NCBI GenBank assembly: GCA_040758525.1
Contig: JBFLVQ010000048.1
Coordinates: forward strand, 1 to 26,389
DNA from: JBFLVQ01 sp040758525
Lineage (GTDB): Bacteria > Acidobacteriota > Blastocatellia > Chloracidobacteriales > JADJPF01
DNA length: 26,389 nt
Direction of reading: 5' to 3'
Part shown: positions 24,638-26,389 of the stretch, piece after piece
Position numbering within the stretch: the stretch's first letter is position 1
Layout: every line of letters starts with the position of its first letter
Program-made: the position numbers and the translations under genes
The notes under the pieces: model-generated
Seen by the model: the letters and a program-made list of their open reading frames with translations, nothing else
What the model was told of the DNA's origin: nothing
Databases searched by the model: none

Positions 24638-24823
24638 TTAGCAATACACACCACCATCGGCATTAAACCTGGTACCATAACGCTCCGCAGGGAAGGTACA
24701 GCCAGCAATAGCAACGCCTTCACGCACTTTCCATTGCTGTTCTGGTTTGGCTTCCTGGGTTTTCTTGTCAAGTTTCTTGGCTAGTTTAAAAGCAAACAAT
24801 TTAGTTGAATTCTGTTTATTCAT
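24638..24823 (-). CDS. RiPP precursor peptide (candidate graspetide precursor with two cysteines)
   Basis: A 61-residue peptide. The N-terminal half is basic and amphipathic (KLFAFKLAKKLDKKTQE), as expected of a leader that binds an ATP-grasp ligase. The C-terminal part GVAIAGCTFPAERYG (36-50) and TRFNADGGVYC (51-61) would be the core. It offers hydroxyl donors Thr43 and Thr51, acceptors Glu47 and Asp56, and cysteines Cys42 and Cys61 placed to close a 20-residue disulfide loop. No known core consensus such as the TxRxPSDxDE of microviridins is visible, so the ring pattern is new to me. AGGAG stands ten bases before the ATG. It is the first gene of the cluster and is followed by a terminator. 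Its identity rests on position, size and composition. Confidence 0.8.
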   Translation of the reverse strand: MNKQNSTKLFAFKLAKKLDKKTQEAKPEQQWKVREGVAIAGCTFPAERYGTRFNADGGVYC

Positions 24824-25210
24824 ATTGAAATGTCTCCTAAAAGTTGAACCTATACTACAAATCGTAGTGAGGCTCGATATTAACCAAGCACATATCGTGA
24901 ATCAAGATATCTTTGCACCCACTAGATGCACAACAAGGCTGCGATTAAGCAGTTAAAGCAATAAACTGGAAAAACGGTCTCTTAATTCCCCTTCTGTACA
25001 AAGGTTGTTGTTATTGAAAACGTTATCAATAAGCTGTAGCGGTTTGTGCAATCTTATGACGAATGCGTAAGTGAGTCGAGGACAATATTAGAAGAGCAAT
25101 TTTCCGGTTTTATCAGTTCTTAGTTGTGGCTAGCTGAGATTACAGAAGGCTCTAGCTAAGATAGAAGGTTTCTTCCAAGCTTTTAATGCTAAGCTAGAGT
25201 GTGGCAACGA

Positions 25211-25375
25211 TCAGATAGGAATCAGCCACACACCTTTTACCTGATTTTCGCCCGGCACAATAATATTTTCAATTGAACCATACCATTGCAATCCGGTTGC
25301 AATACTTAATGCGCGGCGCCGTCTTACTTGTGTGGATAGTTTGACAGGAAGCACTCTCCCACCGTGTGCTTTCTT
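25211..25375 (-). pseudogene. Possible C-terminal coding remnant, family unknown
   Basis: A 54-codon minus-strand stretch with no ATG between two stops. It reads like real protein near its end (RRRALSIATGLQWYGSIENI, then IVPGENQVKGVWLIPI). A neighbouring frame begins MMKTSAALEES at about 25402, so the two could be the halves of a small gene broken by a frameshift. No homologue is recognised; it could also be chance. Confidence 0.25.
25285..25303. repeat. Short inverted repeat
   Basis: ATTGCAA (25285-25291) and TTGCAAT (25297-25303) are perfect reverse complements around TCCGG. This is a compact operator-like or hairpin element just before the longer repeats. Confidence 0.45.
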
Positions 25376-25387
25376 CTAGCGCCGCGC
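25311..25387. repeat. GC-rich inverted repeat
   Basis: GCGCGGCGC (25311-25319) and GCGCCGCGC (25379-25387) are perfect reverse complements 59 bases apart. Inside, AAGCAC (25349-25354) pairs with GTGCTT (25366-25371). The arms are much richer in GC than their surroundings. Confidence 0.5.
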
Positions 25388-25405
25388 TGGTTTTCATCAT
25401 GTATT

Positions 25406-25502
25406 TATCGGCAATTCTGCTACTAAAGTTAATCGTCCTTATCATCCTCAGTTTAATTAGAGTTACCGGATGATGATTAACTTTAGCAGGGAACTACCGA
25501 TA
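25406..25502. repeat. Long imperfect hairpin, MITE-like
   Basis: Three nested pairs of matching arms occur in order: TATCGG (25406-25411) with CCGATA (25497-25502), CTAAAGTTAATC (25423-25434) with GATTAACTTTAG (25475-25486), and ATCATCC (25441-25447) with GGATGAT (25468-25474). The apical loop is about 20 bases. The size (97 bases) and the absence of coding content suit a small non-autonomous element or a structured RNA. Confidence 0.6.
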
Positions 25503-25602
25503 ATATAGATAAGAAATAAGTTCAAGGTATTGAGAGATCACTCAGTGAGGAAGCAGAAAAAGCCTGCCCTCCCAATGGCCAGGCAAGTGAAAGAGGGAAA
25601 CA

Positions 25603-26193
25603 ATGGCTGAGCAACGAATCATTCCTGCGGCCAGTGGCGCTGCGCTTCGGCTGAAGCGCGGCGAGCAGTTGCGAATCATTGACACAGAGGGTGGACAAAG
25701 CGGCGATCTCGTCGCCTTCTCTGTGGACGGTAGCGAGCGGCTGTCGAATGGCCGCACGTTCGACTACGGCGGCAAGATCTATCTATCGACAGGTGACGTG
25801 GTGTGGTCTGATCGCAGCAACCCTATGCTGACGATCGTCGCTGACGAGGTCGGACGGCACGACTTTCTATATTCGTCTTGCAGCCTTGAGATGTATCGTA
25901 TCCAGTACGGCGTGACTGGGTATCATCCGAACTGCCATGACAACCTGCTCGCTGCGTTGCGCGAGTTGGGAATCGAGCCGGACTCGCTGCCGACAGCGTT
26001 CAACTTCTTCATGAATGTTGACGTCCTGCCTGATGGGCGGCTGAAGTTCGTGCCACCGAAGGGCCGCGCTGGTGACTCGATGACTGTGCGCGCCGAGATG
26101 GATCTTGCGATCGCTCTGTCGGCCTGCCCTGCTTCGACCTGCAACGGTGGCGCGTTGCCGCGGCCACTGGCGTACGAGATTCTCTGCGACTAG
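25603..26193 (+). CDS. DUF1989 / urea carboxylase-associated family protein
   Basis: A 196-residue protein of the DUF1989 family, whose members sit beside urea (guanidine) carboxylase genes in many bacteria. Family blocks visible are GGQSGDLVAFSVDG (30-43), IYLSTGDVVWSDRSNPMLTI (59-78), HDFLYSSCSLEMY (86-98), GYHPNCHDNLLAAL (106-119), PTAFNFFMNV (130-139) and LSACPASTCNGG (172-183). Cys93, His108, Cys111, His112, Cys175 and Cys180 could bind metal. Length is normal. Codon usage is clearly more G/C-rich than in all neighbours, which suggests recent acquisition. No carboxylase, hydrolase or transporter partner lies in the window, though one could follow beyond the edge. AGAGGG lies five bases before the ATG. 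Confidence 0.88.
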   Translation: MAEQRIIPAASGAALRLKRGEQLRIIDTEGGQSGDLVAFSVDGSERLSNGRTFDYGGKIYLSTGDVVWSDRSNPMLTIVADEVGRHDFLYSSCSLEMYRIQYGVTGYHPNCHDNLLAALRELGIEPDSLPTAFNFFMNVDVLPDGRLKFVPPKGRAGDSMTVRAEMDLAIALSACPASTCNGGALPRPLAYEILCD

Positions 26194-26222
26194 CTGCGCA
26201 TGGTCTGCACTTTGAACAGAAG

Positions 26223-26266
26223 GGCAGGCGCATTCTCCGAGTCTTTAGACCGTAGTTAAGCCTGCC
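26223..26266. repeat. Inverted repeat after the DUF1989 gene
   Basis: GGCAGGC (26223-26229) is the reverse complement of GCCTGCC (26260-26266). With a 30-base loop and no T tract it is a poor terminator candidate. The remaining bases to the window end show no gene. Confidence 0.35.
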
Positions 26267-26389
26267 ATCGCTTGAGAAGGCGTTGACCTCCTACGCGTCC
26301 TGAAGAACGCGGATTCCTTAGCTGCTAACAACTGATAAAACTACCCCACTAAGGAAATTTTCCCAAGGGTGAGTAAAAAACCATTTATA

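Larger units (their letters stand above)
24824..25602. other. Long intergenic stretch with RiPP promoter and nested inverted repeats
   Basis: About 780 bases without an intact gene. The first 100 bases should hold the RiPP cluster promoter on the minus strand; TAGTAT near the precursor is a candidate -10 but no good -35 is seen. From 25285 to 25502 there are three separate inverted repeats (listed individually). The minus strand between 25375 and 25211 may hold coding debris. The leader of the DUF1989 gene has a small GCCTG/CAGGC hairpin near 25565-25584. Confidence 0.55.

Noticed and set aside
25503..25602. Guanidine riboswitch (ykkC class) ahead of the DUF1989 gene
   Set aside because: These riboswitches often precede such genes, so the leader was examined. 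Only a small GCCTG/CAGGC hairpin was found, with none of the conserved ykkC or mini-ykkC (ACGR loop) features.

Overview
The window is bacterial and of moderate GC. It most resembles an Acidobacteriota chromosome, probably of the Blastocatellia type. The pointers are the very large TonB-dependent receptor with an N-terminal carboxypeptidase-regulatory-like domain (the Oar-like type that is expanded in that phylum), the abundance of small secreted or hypothetical proteins, and the Uma2 nuclease. This assignment is an inference. No rRNA, tRNA or CRISPR array was seen.

Layout. 1-4950: a truncated di-haem cytochrome c peroxidase (minus) diverges from a TetR regulator (plus), which is followed closely by the TonB-dependent receptor and a hairpin terminator. 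5000-6020: two small minus-strand hypothetical proteins, one a zinc-ribbon membrane protein and one secreted. 6120-8265: an IS607-family element (serine recombinase TnpA plus TnpB) with a structured 3' end that looks like its guide-RNA scaffold. 8279-13306: an accessory zone with a small membrane protein, two decayed transposase relics, a Uma2 nuclease, a short exported fragment, a 599-residue beta-rich protein of unknown function and a membrane-anchored MsrB. 13400-14365: a methyltransferase gene between near-identical short direct repeats, with a large inverted repeat in its promoter region. 14559-16358: a DUF4157 (eCIS-core) protein with a lytic-transglycosylase-like C-terminus. 17362-19677: a one-gene candidate immune effector joining a coiled coil, a SEFIR/TIR-like domain and a nucleoside-phosphorylase-like domain.

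19724-24823 (minus) is the most coherent system: a complete ribosomal-peptide (RiPP) gene cluster. In transcription order it holds a 61-residue precursor with two C-terminal cysteines, a strong intrinsic terminator acting as attenuator, a graspetide-type ATP-grasp ligase, an SDH/ClpP-like serine protease, a MauE/DoxX-like membrane protein, a MauD-like thioredoxin with a CPKC motif, and an ABC exporter without a C39 peptidase domain. The last five genes overlap or are tightly spaced. The likely logic is that the ligase forms side-chain ester or amide links, the MauE/MauD pair forms a disulfide between the two cysteines, the SDH protease removes the leader, and the ABC protein exports the product. 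The window ends with a DUF1989 (urea carboxylase-associated) gene of visibly higher GC, preceded by about 780 bases holding nested inverted repeats and possible gene debris.

Boundaries, motifs and reading frames were read directly from the sequence. Family names rest on remembered motifs, and no database search was run.
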